NCBI GenBank assembly: GCA_031258665.1
Contig: JAIRML010000148.1
Location: 1-7,595 of the forward strand
Direction: 5' to 3'
DNA from: Oscillospiraceae bacterium
GTDB taxonomy: Bacteria; Bacillota; Clostridia; Oscillospirales; UBA929
DNA length: 7,595 bases
The notes under the pieces are model-generated. The model ran no database searches. It was not told the DNA's origin and saw only the letters and a list, made by a program, of their open reading frames with translations. This document shows, piece after piece, positions 7,570 to 7,595 of the stretch. The position numbers were made by a program, and so were the translations under genes. Each line of letters starts with the position of its first letter. The stretch's first letter is position 1.

Positions 7570-7595
7570 GGATGGGATCTGTCCCCAAAAAATTC

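Larger units (their letters stand above)
7165..7595. other. Long non-coding region upstream of proB
   Basis: No credible protein gene beyond the tiny upstream ORF was found between the proB start and the right window edge. From proB outward the region holds a GC-rich leader with two short tandem repeats, the likely proB promoter, a stretch without recognised signals (about 7311-7372), and a hairpin-rich part (7377-7585). The stretch from about 7373 to 7500 is strikingly AT-rich compared with the surrounding genes. Confidence 0.7.

Overview
The window looks like a chromosomal segment of a GC-rich Firmicute, most likely a clostridium of the Oscillospiraceae type. The reasons are the HrcA/CIRCE heat-shock control system, the gene order hrcA-grpE-dnaK-dnaJ, a DnaK without the extra ATPase-domain segment found in Gram-negative DnaK, strong AGGAGG-like ribosome binding sites, sigma-A-type promoters and a short ProB without a PUA domain. 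The placement below phylum level is inference from protein resemblance. All six protein-coding genes lie on the minus strand, so transcription runs from right to left.

Proline unit (about 7310 to 5044): a probable promoter lies upstream of proB (glutamate 5-kinase, 268 aa), followed 66 nt later by proA (glutamate-5-semialdehyde dehydrogenase, 415 aa). Together they make glutamate-5-semialdehyde, which cyclises to the proline precursor; proC is not in the window. The proB leader holds a 10-bp tandem repeat touching the -10 box and an 11-codon upstream ORF ending two bases before the proB start. No clear terminator follows proA.

Heat-shock unit (4973 to 1159): a near-consensus promoter (TTGACA, 17 nt, TACATT) is followed at once by a perfect CIRCE operator, then hrcA (repressor), grpE (nucleotide exchange factor) and dnaK (Hsp70). 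A strong intrinsic terminator follows dnaK. dnaJ (Hsp40, its 3' end cut off by the left window edge) has its own promoter (TTGCAA, 17 nt, TATAAT) with no CIRCE. hrcA-grpE-dnaK are thus expected to be under HrcA feedback control, while dnaJ looks at least partly uncoupled.

Non-coding structure: the 160-nt grpE-dnaK gap carries a two-hairpin element. A second, diverged copy lies in opposite orientation upstream of proB (7429-7498), inside an AT-rich stretch that continues as a run of further hairpins to the right window edge (7377-7585). This repeat and hairpin cluster is the only part not explained by ordinary housekeeping genes. Otherwise the window is standard chromosomal core, with no sign of a new multi-gene system.
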